Positions 1 through 7,843 of a stretch of DNA of 38,742 nucleotides are shown here, one piece after another. The stretch's first letter is position 1, and the number at the start of each line of letters is the position of its first letter. Origin of the DNA: an uncultured bacterium. GTDB taxonomy: Bacteria > UBP6 > UBA1177 > JAKLFG01. A model generated the notes under the pieces. That model ran no database searches. It had not been told where the DNA came from and worked only from the letters and a program-made list of their open reading frames with translations. The position numbers and the translations under genes were made by a program. The stretch covers positions 1-38,742 of the forward strand of contig CALMRE010000254.1 of assembly GCA_937871295.1 (NCBI GenBank), read 5' to 3'.

Positions 1-305
1 TTTTCTTCCTTCTCTCTTTTACCCTCTACCCATAGTTTCTGACGGAGAGCCATATATGAAACCGGTTCATCATTAATAAATGGCACATAACAGGTCGCGC
101 TTATTATTTGTGTTGGCGCGGGCATTTGTTCAACTTTATTGAGCAGGTCATCTATCTGGCATTTCTGAAGGGACTTGATCCCTTGCACCGTAACTTCCTG
201 ACCGGTACAGGTCGTGGTGTTCGACCACGGAAGTTTGTTGCATCCGACGAGGAACAGCGTCCCGGCGAGGACGATGACCGCGATGATGGAGAGGACCGCC
301 GCCAT
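1..305 (-). CDS. Tandem paralogue of the neighbouring zinc-ribbon-like exported protein (C-terminus off window)
   Basis: The frame starts at the ATG at 305 and stays open to the left edge, giving about 101 residues. The N-terminus (MAAVLSIIAVIVLAG) is nearly identical to that of the upstream gene ending at 308, and the following segment (CTGQEVTVQGIKSLQKC) matches that gene's CTGKEVTAKGIKSMQKC, so the two are tandem duplicates. Unlike its neighbour it has a lipobox-like LVGC after the hydrophobic stretch, suggesting a lipoprotein, although the N-terminus lacks the usual basic residues. The CPKC zinc-ribbon knuckle of the neighbour is not seen at the matching position. An AGGAG ribosome site lies at the end of the upstream gene, and only two bases separate that stop from this start, so the two are probably translationally coupled. 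Function unknown. Confidence 0.75.
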   Translation of the reverse strand, partial: MAAVLSIIAVIVLAGTLFLVGCNKLPWSNTTTCTGQEVTVQGIKSLQKCQIDDLLNKVEQMPAPTQIISATCYVPFINDEPVSYMALRQKLWVEGKREKEE

Positions 306-307
306 GG

Positions 308-952
308 TTACTCCTTCTTCTCTTCGGCCTTCGGCAGACCGAGCAGTTCGCGGAGACGGTCGATATCTAGTTTTAACGGTTCGACATCACCGTGCTTAGT
401 GAAATCGTTAACCAACAACCCATCAAGGAAAGAGCTGAGAATATAGAAATCCCCCTTGTTGCTTATGCTTGAGCGAGTCGTTGTTCCATCGGCATAAGTG
501 ATGACGAGAAACACACCATGCTCCTTCGCGTTGGGGTTGCATTTGGCACAAAGCGTCGAAGTATCAAGCGACATTTTCAGCTTTGACTCGGCGAAGAGTC
601 CGTTGAAGAAATTTATGGTCTCGCTGATCGGCGTGGAGAGAAGGAAGTGATAATCGCTGCTGTATTTGGTGCGCTGACCGCACTTCGGGCAAACATAGTC
701 AAGCGCCTGCGGCATAGCGGGATCGTAGCACATCGCGTTCTTGACGACCTTCGGTTCCGGTTGGGCCTCAAGGTTGCGCAGCATATCCTCTATTTCACAC
801 TTCTGCATCGACTTGATACCTTTAGCCGTGACCTCTTTCCCCGTGCAGATGGTCGTTACCTTCTTTTCGACCGGCGCGGGCTTGTTGTCGGCGGCGAACA
901 GAAGAGCACCCGCGAGGACGATGACCGCGATGATGGAAAGGACCACCGACAT
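308..952 (-). CDS. Hypothetical exported or membrane-anchored protein with two CxxC pairs
   Basis: 214 residues. A hydrophobic N-terminal segment (about residues 3-20) suggests membrane anchoring or export. The middle contains CPKCGQRT and, about 50 residues later, CAKCNP, which together look like a four-cysteine zinc-ribbon-type metal site. The C-terminus is charged and helical. It is the first gene of a tandem pair with the paralogue that begins at 305. The pair has its own sigma70-like promoter (987-1014) and a G-rich ribosome site before the ATG. I do not recognise a named family; a small metal-binding or redox protein of the envelope is possible but is only inference. Confidence 0.75.
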   Translation of the reverse strand: MSVVLSIIAVIVLAGALLFAADNKPAPVEKKVTTICTGKEVTAKGIKSMQKCEIEDMLRNLEAQPEPKVVKNAMCYDPAMPQALDYVCPKCGQRTKYSSDYHFLLSTPISETINFFNGLFAESKLKMSLDTSTLCAKCNPNAKEHGVFLVITYADGTTTRSSISNKGDFYILSSFLDGLLVNDFTKHGDVEPLKLDIDRLRELLGLPKAEEKKE

Positions 953-986
953 GAAAGACCCCCGATATCCCCTGAAACGACACTAC

Positions 987-1014
987 ACTATAACAGGAAG
1001 GAAAATGAAGTCAA
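987..1014 (-). promoter_or_regulatory. Sigma70-like promoter for the tandem paralogue pair
   Basis: On the minus strand, -35 TTGACT (1014-1009) and -10 TATAGT (992-987) are separated by 16 bases. The site falls in the gap between the ATPase stop (1031) and the start at 952, so transcription would begin near 980 and leave a leader of about 28 bases. Confidence 0.6.
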
Positions 1015-1030
1015 AAAGAAGTGCGGCTGC

Positions 1031-2284
1031 CTACTCGACAAAATCCCACGCCCGAAGATGCTTGATCCCCTCTTTATTGCCCAACGGCAGATCGTCGAGC
1101 GAGACCACGATCTTTTCGTGGTTGTCCGGTATCGCTTCGAGATTGCCGAATTCCCGCGCGATGACCGCCTCGTCGGAAAGCAGATAGGTCGCCTGCACAT
1201 AGAGCCGTTCGGCTCCCTTTTCGGCGATGAAGTCGATCTCCTTACCGCCGATGACGCCGGTATACACTGTGTAGCCGCGGCGCCGGAGCGTCAGATAGAC
1301 GACATTCTCCAGATAGCGGCTCACGCTGTTATCGAACGACGACGACAGATAGTGCTTGAATGCCGTGTCGTTGAGATAATACTTCCTTTCACCCGTGAGG
1401 ATACGCTTTCCTTTGATATCGTACCGCTCCGATTCATGCAGAAAAAAAGCGATCTTCAGGTATCCCAGATAACTGCCGACCGTTTCGCTGTTGGTCTTCA
1501 GCCCGTTGCTTTTAAGATAGTTGACGATCGAGTTGACCGAAAAAAGGCCGCCGACCGAATCAATGGCGAAGGCGACGACCCGATCGAGCAAGTACGGATC
1601 GCGTATCTGATGGCGGGCCATGATGTCGCGAAGGATGATCGAGTCGCGGAGGGTCGCCATGTAGTTGCGTCGTATCTCGGGCGAGTCAAGGTGGCACAGT
1701 TCCGGTATGCCGCCGTTCTGGAGATATTCGACGAAGGAGTCACGCCCTTTGGCCAGTTCCCGGAAGCCGCAGTATTCGGTGTAGCTGAACGGGAAGACCT
1801 CCAGCGTGAGATAGCGTCCGCTCAGTCGGGTGGCGAGTTCCCCCGAGAGAAGATGGGCATTCGACCCGGTGATGAAAAGCTCATAGGAGCGTTTGTAATC
1901 CTGCGAAAGCGAGTTGACGACCGTTTCCCATCCCTCTATTTCCTGCACCTCGTCGATAAAGATATAGGCTTTTCCGGTGACCTTCAGTTCTTTGCGCCAC
2001 TCGTTCACCGCCGCGATAAGGTCTGCCGCGGTCGCTATCGCCGAGAGTTCGCTCATCTCGCGGTTGATGTACAGGATATTCTGCGGCGGAGTTCCCGCGG
2101 CGATAAGTTGGCGGATAAGCATCCGCATGATGTAGCTCTTGCCGCCGCGCCGCTGTCCGAGGACGACCTTGATCAACCGATTCCCGAGATACCCGGTGAG
2201 CGCGTCGAGATAGCTTTGCCGGGTGAACCCGACAGGTATCTCGGCACCGTCCCAGAAATTGTACTTTTTAAGAATTTCAAGCAT
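1031..2284 (-). CDS. AAA-family ATPase with C-terminal DUF4143 (PD-(D/E)XK-like) domain
   Basis: 417 residues. The N-terminal half is an AAA_14-type ATPase: Walker A GQRRGGKS at 43-50, Walker B YIFIDEVQ at 107-114, and a sensor-like TGSNAHLL at 139-146. The C-terminal half matches DUF4143: an LENVVY helix near 325 and GGKEIDFIAE near 346-355, followed by YVQATY, a layout like restriction-endonuclease-fold proteins. These proteins are widespread and often solitary, and their role is poorly understood; defence, transport or selfish functions have all been considered. The ATG at 2284 has AAAAGG and AAGG just upstream. The gene stands alone between the dinG-like stop and the paralogue pair, and its promoter is built from 11-bp repeats (2275-2365), suggesting autoregulation. 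Confidence 0.85.
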   Translation of the reverse strand: MLEILKKYNFWDGAEIPVGFTRQSYLDALTGYLGNRLIKVVLGQRRGGKSYIMRMLIRQLIAAGTPPQNILYINREMSELSAIATAADLIAAVNEWRKELKVTGKAYIFIDEVQEIEGWETVVNSLSQDYKRSYELFITGSNAHLLSGELATRLSGRYLTLEVFPFSYTEYCGFRELAKGRDSFVEYLQNGGIPELCHLDSPEIRRNYMATLRDSIILRDIMARHQIRDPYLLDRVVAFAIDSVGGLFSVNSIVNYLKSNGLKTNSETVGSYLGYLKIAFFLHESERYDIKGKRILTGERKYYLNDTAFKHYLSSSFDNSVSRYLENVVYLTLRRRGYTVYTGVIGGKEIDFIAEKGAERLYVQATYLLSDEAVIAREFGNLEAIPDNHEKIVVSLDDLPLGNKEGIKHLRAWDFVE

Positions 2285-2365
2285 ACCTTAACCTTTTGCA
2301 AATAAACACCACAATTTCAAGTATAGCCGCAACTTTTCATATTTCAAGCAAAACTTTCAGGTATA
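2275..2365 (+). repeat. Four iteron-like 11-bp direct repeats over the ATPase promoter and start codon
   Basis: Read on the plus strand the copies are TTTCAAGCATA (2275-2285), TTTCAAGTATA (2315-2325), TTTCAAGCAAA (2342-2352) and TTTCAGGTATA (2355-2365), all in the same orientation. Start-to-start distances are 40, 27 and 13 bases. The copy at 2315 contains the -10 hexamer of the minus-strand gene, the copy at 2342 contains its -35, and the copy at 2275 covers its ATG. This arrangement fits an operator for autoregulation; a replication-type iteron is less likely in a chromosomal setting. Confidence 0.6.
2320..2347 (-). promoter_or_regulatory. Promoter of the AAA/DUF4143 ATPase, embedded in repeats
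   Basis: The minus strand reads TTGAAA (2347-2342), 16 bases, then TATACT (2325-2320). Both hexamers lie within copies of the 11-bp repeat, so anything that binds the repeats should compete with RNA polymerase. The predicted leader is about 30 bases. Confidence 0.5.
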
Positions 2366-2384
2366 AACGAAATTGCTCTGTCCC

Positions 2385-4880
2385 TTACCCGTGGCCGAAG
2401 AATTCGCCGACCCGCGCGGTGACCCGCCGCATCGGGAGCGATGCGAAGGTGATCCCCTCGGGGAGCGCCTGCAAAAAGACGCGGCCGTAACTTTTCTGCA
2501 TGAGCCGCCTATCGAGCACCACCACCACGCCGCGATCCGATTTGGTGCGGATGAGCCGCCCCACCCCCTGTTTGAACTTGAGTATCGCGTGCGGCAGGGT
2601 GAAGAGCGAGAAACCGTCCTCTCCCGTCCGCGCCTCGAGGTTGGCGACGAAGCGGATGATGAACGGATGCGACGGATAGCGGAACGGCAGGCGGACGATG
2701 ATGAGGTTGCGCAGAGAGTCGCCCTTCACATCGATCCCTTCCCAAAAGGTGTCGGTGGCGAGGAGCGAACTGTTGATATCGCCGCGGAACCGCTTCATGA
2801 CCGATGCGATGGCCGCTTCGCTCTGCGTGATGACCGGCAGGGGGAACTCTTTGAAGTATTTGCGCGCCGCCTCGCGGTGCTTGACCGAGGTGAACAGCAC
2901 CAGCGCCCCGCCGTTGGAGGCGAGGATGAGGTCGGCGGCCGCCGCGATGGAGGCCTCCTCGAACTCGGGGTCGTTCGGGTCGGGCATATCGGGCGCGGTG
3001 AAGGCGCGGAGGGCGTTGGCGTAGTCGAAACAGCCGGGGAGGTGCAGGTAGGCGGTCGGCCGGTCGGTGAGATCGAGTCCCGTTTCATGCTTGAGAAAAT
3101 CGAACCCCTCGGGACCGCGCGCCGTGGTGAGCGTTGCCGAGGTGAAGATGATGGTGCGCGCCTTTTCGTAGATGTTTTTGACGAATATCCGCTGGATGTC
3201 GATGGGGGTGATCGATATACGCAGATTGGTCCGCGACACGATCTCGCCCCAGAAGACCAGTTTTTCAGTATCGCTGCTGGTGAAGAAAAGTTCGAAGAGG
3301 TCGTGCATCGAATTGAGCCGCCGGACACAGCCGTTCACCTCGGTGAGGAGCGAGACGATGGTGTCCTCCTCCTTGGTGCGTCTCAGCGGGTCGTGCTCCA
3401 CCGCCTTGCCGATGCGGTCGGCTATCGGGGCGAGCCGTTCGTTGAGGGCGTCGAGGAACTGCGTCACCCGGATGAGCGCCTCGCGCAGTTCGGTGCGGAG
3501 CCGCAGATCGTCGAGTTGCAGATAGTTCTCCTTCTCCGCCTTGAACCGCTCCATGCATTCGGGAATGAGCGAATGGAGGTAGTACGGGATGAAGGCGGCG
3601 ATCTCCATGACCAGTTTCTCGATATCCTTCGCGGTCGCCTTGTCGGCGTAGGCGTCGAGGAGCCGCGCCAATAGCCCGGTGCCGCGCTCGTTGTTGAACA
3701 GGCGCCGGAGCAGTCGCAGGATCCCCGAGAGCGATACCGATTCGCCGAGAAAGCTGACCGCCGACTTGAAGAGATTGTGCGCCTCGTCGATGATGAGGAT
3801 GTCGTACGGCGGCAGGATCCCTCCCCCGTTCTCCTCCTCCATCCGCAGCGACACATCGGCCATGAGGAGGTGATGGTTCACCAGCAGTATCTGCGCGAAG
3901 TTCGCCCTGCGGCGCGACCGGTAGAAGAAACACTGCGGGAAGAAGCGGCATTTCGCCCGTTCGCACGAATGTTCGTCGGAACATATCTCGGCCCAGAGGT
4001 CGGCATCCATCGCGGCGGTCATGGCGCTTTTCGAGCCGTCGTGCGGCATCCCGATCCAGACATCCATCTCGTCGACGATATGACCCTGATCGCTCTTGCC
4101 GTCGAAGGGAAGGTCGAGGTTGCCGCGCCGGAACAGGTCGTATTTCCGCAGACACAGGTAGTTCTGCCGCCCCTTGAGGACCGCCACCGTTATCTTCTCG
4201 AACCCCAGCCGCTCCTTGAGGAACGGGATATCCTTTTCGGAGAGCTGTTCCTCCAGCGCGATGGTCGAGGTGGTGATGACCGCCTTGCGCCCCTCGTTCA
4301 TGGCCACATACAAAAGCGCCGGAACGAGGTACGAGAACGACTTGCCGGTCCCGGTCCCCGCCTCGGCCACGAGCATCGTCCCGGCGTTGACCGCAGCGGT
4401 CGCGGCGAGCGCCATCTCCAACTGCGGCGGCCGGAACTCGTAGTCGGGATAGGACTGCCAGAGCTTCCCCTTCTCGGCGAATATCTCCGTCACCTCTTCG
4501 GCCGTCACCGGATGGAACTCCTCCGCCTTGACCGGTATCCACCGGACTATCGGGAAGATGCGGGTGACGCCGTTGTCGACGATGTAGGAACCGACGCTCT
4601 TCTCGGCCGCCTCGGAGGCGACACTGATGTCGGCGTCGGAGGGACGGATATCGCCGCCGGGATGATTGTGGATGATGACGGCGCCGGGATGGGCCGCCTT
4701 GAGGACGGCGGGCACGGCCGAATCGGTGCCACGGCCGAACAGTTCGACCTCGTAGACGAAGCCGTCGGCGTTGACCGAACCGACGACAAGTACTTCATTG
4801 CCGTCGTTCGCTTCTATGTGATGTTTAAGTAAGGCTATCGCCTCGGGAAGCAGAAAGTCCTCGGGAGAGAATGAGGACAT
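2385..4880 (-). CDS. DinG/XPD-family DNA helicase with N-terminal RadC-type JAMM domain
   Basis: 831 residues, longer than plain DinG because of an added N-terminal domain. Residues about 1-115 form a RadC-like JAB/MPN domain with a complete-looking JAMM signature: Glu29, then HNHP at 71-74 and Asp84 (H-x-H-x10-D). The rest is an iron-sulphur superfamily 2 helicase: Walker A AGTGTGKS at 174-181, a cysteine set at 243, 300, 306, 311 and 317 able to hold a 4Fe-4S cluster, DEAH at 365-368, and C-terminal helicase motifs FWEGIDVKG and QGVGRLIR. DinG proteins unwind 5'-to-3' and process R-loops and damaged DNA. The ATG lies three bases after the HU stop, so it is probably the last gene of the yfgM-bamB-HU operon. 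The JAMM domain's substrate is unknown. Confidence 0.9.
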   Translation of the reverse strand: MSSFSPEDFLLPEAIALLKHHIEANDGNEVLVVGSVNADGFVYEVELFGRGTDSAVPAVLKAAHPGAVIIHNHPGGDIRPSDADISVASEAAEKSVGSYIVDNGVTRIFPIVRWIPVKAEEFHPVTAEEVTEIFAEKGKLWQSYPDYEFRPPQLEMALAATAAVNAGTMLVAEAGTGTGKSFSYLVPALLYVAMNEGRKAVITTSTIALEEQLSEKDIPFLKERLGFEKITVAVLKGRQNYLCLRKYDLFRRGNLDLPFDGKSDQGHIVDEMDVWIGMPHDGSKSAMTAAMDADLWAEICSDEHSCERAKCRFFPQCFFYRSRRRANFAQILLVNHHLLMADVSLRMEEENGGGILPPYDILIIDEAHNLFKSAVSFLGESVSLSGILRLLRRLFNNERGTGLLARLLDAYADKATAKDIEKLVMEIAAFIPYYLHSLIPECMERFKAEKENYLQLDDLRLRTELREALIRVTQFLDALNERLAPIADRIGKAVEHDPLRRTKEEDTIVSLLTEVNGCVRRLNSMHDLFELFFTSSDTEKLVFWGEIVSRTNLRISITPIDIQRIFVKNIYEKARTIIFTSATLTTARGPEGFDFLKHETGLDLTDRPTAYLHLPGCFDYANALRAFTAPDMPDPNDPEFEEASIAAAADLILASNGGALVLFTSVKHREAARKYFKEFPLPVITQSEAAIASVMKRFRGDINSSLLATDTFWEGIDVKGDSLRNLIIVRLPFRYPSHPFIIRFVANLEARTGEDGFSLFTLPHAILKFKQGVGRLIRTKSDRGVVVVLDRRLMQKSYGRVFLQALPEGITFASLPMRRVTARVGEFFGHG

Positions 4881-4883
4881 CCG

Positions 4884-5162
4884 TTACTTCGTGTTGACCC
4901 GCTGAAGCAGATCCTTACCCGCCTTGAAGAACGGCAGACGCTTGCCGTCTATCTGTATCTTCTGACCCGTCCGCGGATTGCGGCCTTCATACTGGCCGTA
5001 ATGGCGGATGACGAAACTGCCGAACCCTCTGATCTCGATGCGTTCTTCTTTCCGCATCGCGTCGATCATGGCATCGACCATCAGGTTTACGAACTGTTCC
5101 GAGTTACGCTTCGAGAGCTTCGCCTTGTCGGCGAGCACATTGATAAGATCCGATTTGTTCAT
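4884..5162 (-). CDS. hup: HU/IHF-family nucleoid DNA-binding protein
   Basis: 92 residues, the usual size for HU. The family signature is clear: RIEIRGFGSF near residues 42-51 and GRNPRTGQ near 60-67, whose proline intercalates and bends DNA. It forms dimers that organise the nucleoid and assist replication, repair and transcription. A GGAGGAG ribosome site lies immediately before the ATG. It sits between the bamB-like gene (12-base gap) and the JAMM-DinG helicase (3-base gap), pairing a DNA-bending protein with a DNA-repair helicase in one transcript. HU and single-chain IHF-like proteins cannot be told apart here. Confidence 0.92.
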   Translation of the reverse strand: MNKSDLINVLADKAKLSKRNSEQFVNLMVDAMIDAMRKEERIEIRGFGSFVIRHYGQYEGRNPRTGQKIQIDGKRLPFFKAGKDLLQRVNTK

Positions 5163-5174
5163 CCACTCCTCCAG

Positions 5175-6350
5175 TTACTCACTGATCCGTGAACTGCCGT
5201 CTTTCATATCGTCTTTTTTTATTTTTTCAAGTATTTTTTGTACCTTCGGGTTTTTTACGACACTGAACGAGTAAAGCACCCCCATGTCCGAAAGCACATA
5301 AAAAGAACCCTCCGCCCATACCCCGCCGCTCGAAACGCCCTGCGGGATACGGGTGCCGGTCAGCCGGCCGGTGAGCGCTCCGTCCCAGACCGATACCGTG
5401 CCGAGAGAATCGGTAAAAAAGGCATACTCTCCTCCGGCGACATAGCCGGTCACGAAACCGGTCGTGGCGAACAGGCGCCGGGAGACCGTCCCGTCCTTCG
5501 CGAGCAGCAACACCCCTCCCTCGCCGTACGCGAGCACCTCGCCGCCGGCAAGTTCGACGAGCGTAAGATTCCGCATCTCGGCCCGCTTGGTGACCGACCC
5601 GTCGGCCACCTGTATCGCACCGCCCCCTTCGCCGTTCGAAAAAAGCAGGTTCCCTTCGGCTCCGGGCAACAGCGAGAAAATATCATGGAACTCCTTTTTG
5701 TCGAAAACAGCCGCCGACCCGCCGGTCTGGTACTTATAGTACGGAAGCAGTTCCTCGACGCCGCTCGACGCATCCTTCTTCAGCAGGAAGAAGATGATCT
5801 GACCGTTCGAAAAACCGAAGGCGGTCTTGTCGCCGTAAACGACCGGCCGGCCAAGTAGCGCGTAGGAAAGCGGATCCTCCCCGTAAAAAGTATAGTTGGC
5901 GCGTATGGCGCCGGTGAGCGGGTCGACCAGATAAAGGGTGTTCTCGGCGAACTGGAGGAATATACCGCCGGATGACACCAGCGGCGACGAAACGATCGGC
6001 GACTTGCCCGGCACATTCCAGATCTCGGTCAGATCAGGCTTGAGCAGGCGGACCGTATTCGATTCACAGACAAGGATGCCTCCCGGGGCCGCGACCGGCG
6101 GAATAAGGAACTCGCCGCTGAAACGCCGTTCACCCAACCGCCGGCCCTCGCGGTCGAACGCGACGATACGGCCGCTCCGGAGCGCCGCATAGAGATGCCC
6201 CTCGTGGTAAAACACCCCCGCGTACTCACGTTTTTTTATGCTGGCGAATTCGTTCTTGAGCGGCGCCGCCCAGTTGACGAGCAACTCCTCGGCCGCCGCA
6301 GGCGCGCACCACAGCAGGGTCAGCAGTATGATGGAGAAAAGTCTTTTCAT
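5175..6350 (-). CDS. Exported PQQ-type beta-propeller protein, BamB-like
   Basis: 391 residues from the ATG at 6350. An in-frame upstream Met at 6434 would add a very basic stretch overlapping the preceding gene, whereas 6350 begins a classic signal peptide (MKRLFSIILLTLLW, cleavage after APAAA). The mature protein is a series of beta-propeller blades of PQQ type, e.g. GHLYAALRSGRIVAFDREG and NTLYLVDPLTGAI. Such proteins include BamB, the scaffold lipoprotein of outer-membrane protein assembly. Here there is no lipobox, so it would be soluble in the periplasm. It directly follows a YfgM-like gene, the same partnership found beside bamB in Enterobacteria, which supports a BamB-like role, but sequence identity is too low to be certain. 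Confidence 0.75.
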   Translation of the reverse strand: MKRLFSIILLTLLWCAPAAAEELLVNWAAPLKNEFASIKKREYAGVFYHEGHLYAALRSGRIVAFDREGRRLGERRFSGEFLIPPVAAPGGILVCESNTVRLLKPDLTEIWNVPGKSPIVSSPLVSSGGIFLQFAENTLYLVDPLTGAIRANYTFYGEDPLSYALLGRPVVYGDKTAFGFSNGQIIFFLLKKDASSGVEELLPYYKYQTGGSAAVFDKKEFHDIFSLLPGAEGNLLFSNGEGGGAIQVADGSVTKRAEMRNLTLVELAGGEVLAYGEGGVLLLAKDGTVSRRLFATTGFVTGYVAGGEYAFFTDSLGTVSVWDGALTGRLTGTRIPQGVSSGGVWAEGSFYVLSDMGVLYSFSVVKNPKVQKILEKIKKDDMKDGSSRISE

Positions 6351-6360
6351 CCGGCGACCG

Positions 6361-7134
6361 CTACGACGCCTTCTTTTCTTCGGGCTTCTCTTCCTTCTTC
6401 TCTTCGGGGAGACGACCGGCCACCTTCGAAACAAGGGGGCTTTCGGGGAACTCGGCCTTGAGTTTCGTGAAATATTCGACCGCCTTGGCCGGATCGTTCA
6501 TGCGATCATACGCGGTACCGATGTAATAAAGGGCAAAATCCCTGTAAAGTTTCGCATCCTTGATCGTGTAGTAACGCTCCCATACTTTTATCGCTTCGGC
6601 ATGATCGTTACGGTCGAGATGGCAGTAAGCCTCCCCTTCGTAGGCGCCGAAACGGATGTCGGCCGGTATCTTCGAATCACCCTGCAACTGCTTGAACAGC
6701 GTGATCGCCGAGTCGAACTCCTTGAGCCGGTAGTGCGCCTTGGCTTTATAGAAGAGCGACACATCGCCCATGAAGGAGCCCTTGAGCGTGGAAGCCGCCT
6801 CGTCGAACTTCGCGAGCGCCTGCTTCATGCGGCCCGTTTCATCCAGCGCCGCCGGAGCCTCTTTTTCCGCGTCGCCTTCCCAGAGCGCCAGCGCCTGCAC
6901 GAACGGGGTCGCTTTGGCTTCGCGCGCCTCGGCGAACCAGTTGGAGATCAGTATCGCTATGACCACCGCGCCGATGACCCCCGCGACCGAACCGATGATG
7001 AAATAGGGATGGTTGGCCAACTGATCCATCATTTTCTGGCCGCCTTCCTGAAAGGCATCCTTCTCGGCGAAATTCTTCTCGCTTTCCTTCTCGGGTTTGG
7101 GCGCCCTGAAACCGCGCGTCTTCAGATACGACAT
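6361..7134 (-). CDS. Membrane-anchored TPR protein, YfgM-like
   Basis: 257 residues. A charged cytosolic N-terminus is followed by one transmembrane helix at about 43-66 and a C-terminal TPR region (e.g. AKAHYRLKEFDSAITLF, ALYYIGTAYDRMNDPAKAVEYF), then a Lys/Glu-rich tail. The single-helix-plus-TPR layout is that of YfgM, an ancillary SecYEG-associated factor that hands secreted proteins to periplasmic chaperones. The BamB-like gene follows after 10 bases. A near-perfect AAGGAGG ribosome site and a consensus promoter (7181-7209) precede the gene, so it heads the operon yfgM-bamB-HU-dinG. YfgM assignment is by architecture and neighbour. Confidence 0.75.
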   Translation of the reverse strand: MSYLKTRGFRAPKPEKESEKNFAEKDAFQEGGQKMMDQLANHPYFIIGSVAGVIGAVVIAILISNWFAEAREAKATPFVQALALWEGDAEKEAPAALDETGRMKQALAKFDEAASTLKGSFMGDVSLFYKAKAHYRLKEFDSAITLFKQLQGDSKIPADIRFGAYEGEAYCHLDRNDHAEAIKVWERYYTIKDAKLYRDFALYYIGTAYDRMNDPAKAVEYFTKLKAEFPESPLVSKVAGRLPEEKKEEKPEEKKAS

Positions 7135-7180
7135 CGGAGACCTCCTTATCTAGGCATCATTCATCGCACAAGCGGAGACC

Positions 7181-7209
7181 TTTATAATGATAAGGGCGGA
7201 CAATGTCAA
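7181..7209 (-). promoter_or_regulatory. Strong sigma70-like promoter of the yfgM-bamB-HU-dinG operon
   Basis: On the minus strand, TTGACA (7209-7204) and TATAAA (7186-7181) are separated by 17 bases, nearly the full consensus. Transcription should start near 7174, about 40 bases before the yfgM-like ATG. This is one of the strongest promoters in the window. Confidence 0.75.
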
Positions 7210-7241
7210 CAATTTATCGGCGGTGAAAAGCGCTCTCCCGG

Positions 7242-7270
7242 TTGACTTTCGGCGGCATCTCTGTTATTCA
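7242..7270 (+). promoter_or_regulatory. Possible divergent promoter for the plus-strand gene at 7313
   Basis: TTGACT (7242-7247), 17 bases, then TATTCA (7265-7270). The -35 is good and the -10 is poor. It lies back to back with the yfgM promoter, about 32 bases between the two -35 hexamers. Confidence 0.35.
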
Positions 7271-7312
7271 TTGCGAGGTATCGCTCACGAGTCATGGAGG
7301 AGATGCCGTCCC

Positions 7313-7789
7313 ATGGAAGGCGACCGGCCGCGCGCACTGTTTTTTGTACTGGCACTACTCGCGATGCTGGCGGTGCTTTATTTTATCCATCTCCGCAACG
7401 AAGCGGCGCGCATCGCGGCAACGGTGGGAAGTAAAAAAGCGACCACCGTCTCATCACTACTCGCGTTGCTGGGCGACGATACTCCGACCGCAACGATGCC
7501 TTCACGGCCCGAGCTCCAACCTCCGCAACATATCGCGGTGCGCGTCGAAGGGAGCGAACTGCGCGCCACCGGACCGGTCCGTATCGGCAACATGCCGACG
7601 GCCGATGCCCGTTTCATTTTCCGCGAAGAGGCAGGGTGGCTTATCGTCGAAAAAGTACGGATCGGTGCGACCGAACAGCCCTGCCGGGGCATCATGAAAA
7701 AGAGCGGTCATCGCCTCGCACTGGGCCGTTGCGGGGAGAAGGCTGAAAAAACCTCGAAAGAAATGAACAAAAACTTGATAAATGAATAA
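7313..7789 (+). CDS. Small single-pass membrane protein of unknown function
   Basis: 158 residues from the ATG at 7313, preceded by GGAGGAG at 7296-7302. The frame is open further upstream to 7187, but that part would run across the divergent promoters and the yfgM promoter and is unlikely to be coding. Residues about 7-26 (RALFFVLALLAMLAVLYFI) form one transmembrane helix, followed by a polar domain predicted outside the cytoplasm with two cysteines near the C-terminus (EQPC and GRC), possibly a disulphide. I do not recognise the family. It is the first gene of a plus-strand trio of envelope or exported proteins. Confidence 0.6.
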   Translation: MEGDRPRALFFVLALLAMLAVLYFIHLRNEAARIAATVGSKKATTVSSLLALLGDDTPTATMPSRPELQPPQHIAVRVEGSELRATGPVRIGNMPTADARFIFREEAGWLIVEKVRIGATEQPCRGIMKKSGHRLALGRCGEKAEKTSKEMNKNLINE

Positions 7790-7843
7790 TTTTGTATTAA
7801 ATGGTCGAGACATTTTGTTAAGTCTCTGGCAGGAGGAGCGGCT

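Noticed and set aside
647-2305. Long open frame on the plus strand opposite the ATPase gene
   Set aside because: It is a mirror of the minus-strand ATPase gene, with no recognisable domain or ribosome site and Arg/Asp-rich composition typical of antisense frames in GC-rich DNA.
2275-2365. CRISPR array
   Set aside because: Repeats are only 11 bases with unequal 2-29 base spacers, and no cas genes are present.
7775-7800. TTGATA and TATTAA as a promoter for the gene at 7844
   Set aside because: The spacer is only 14 bases, too short for sigma70; the gene may be read from the promoter of 7313.
7807-7826. GAGAC...GTCTC inverted repeat before the gene at 7844
   Set aside because: Only five base pairs with a ten-base AT-rich loop; likely chance.
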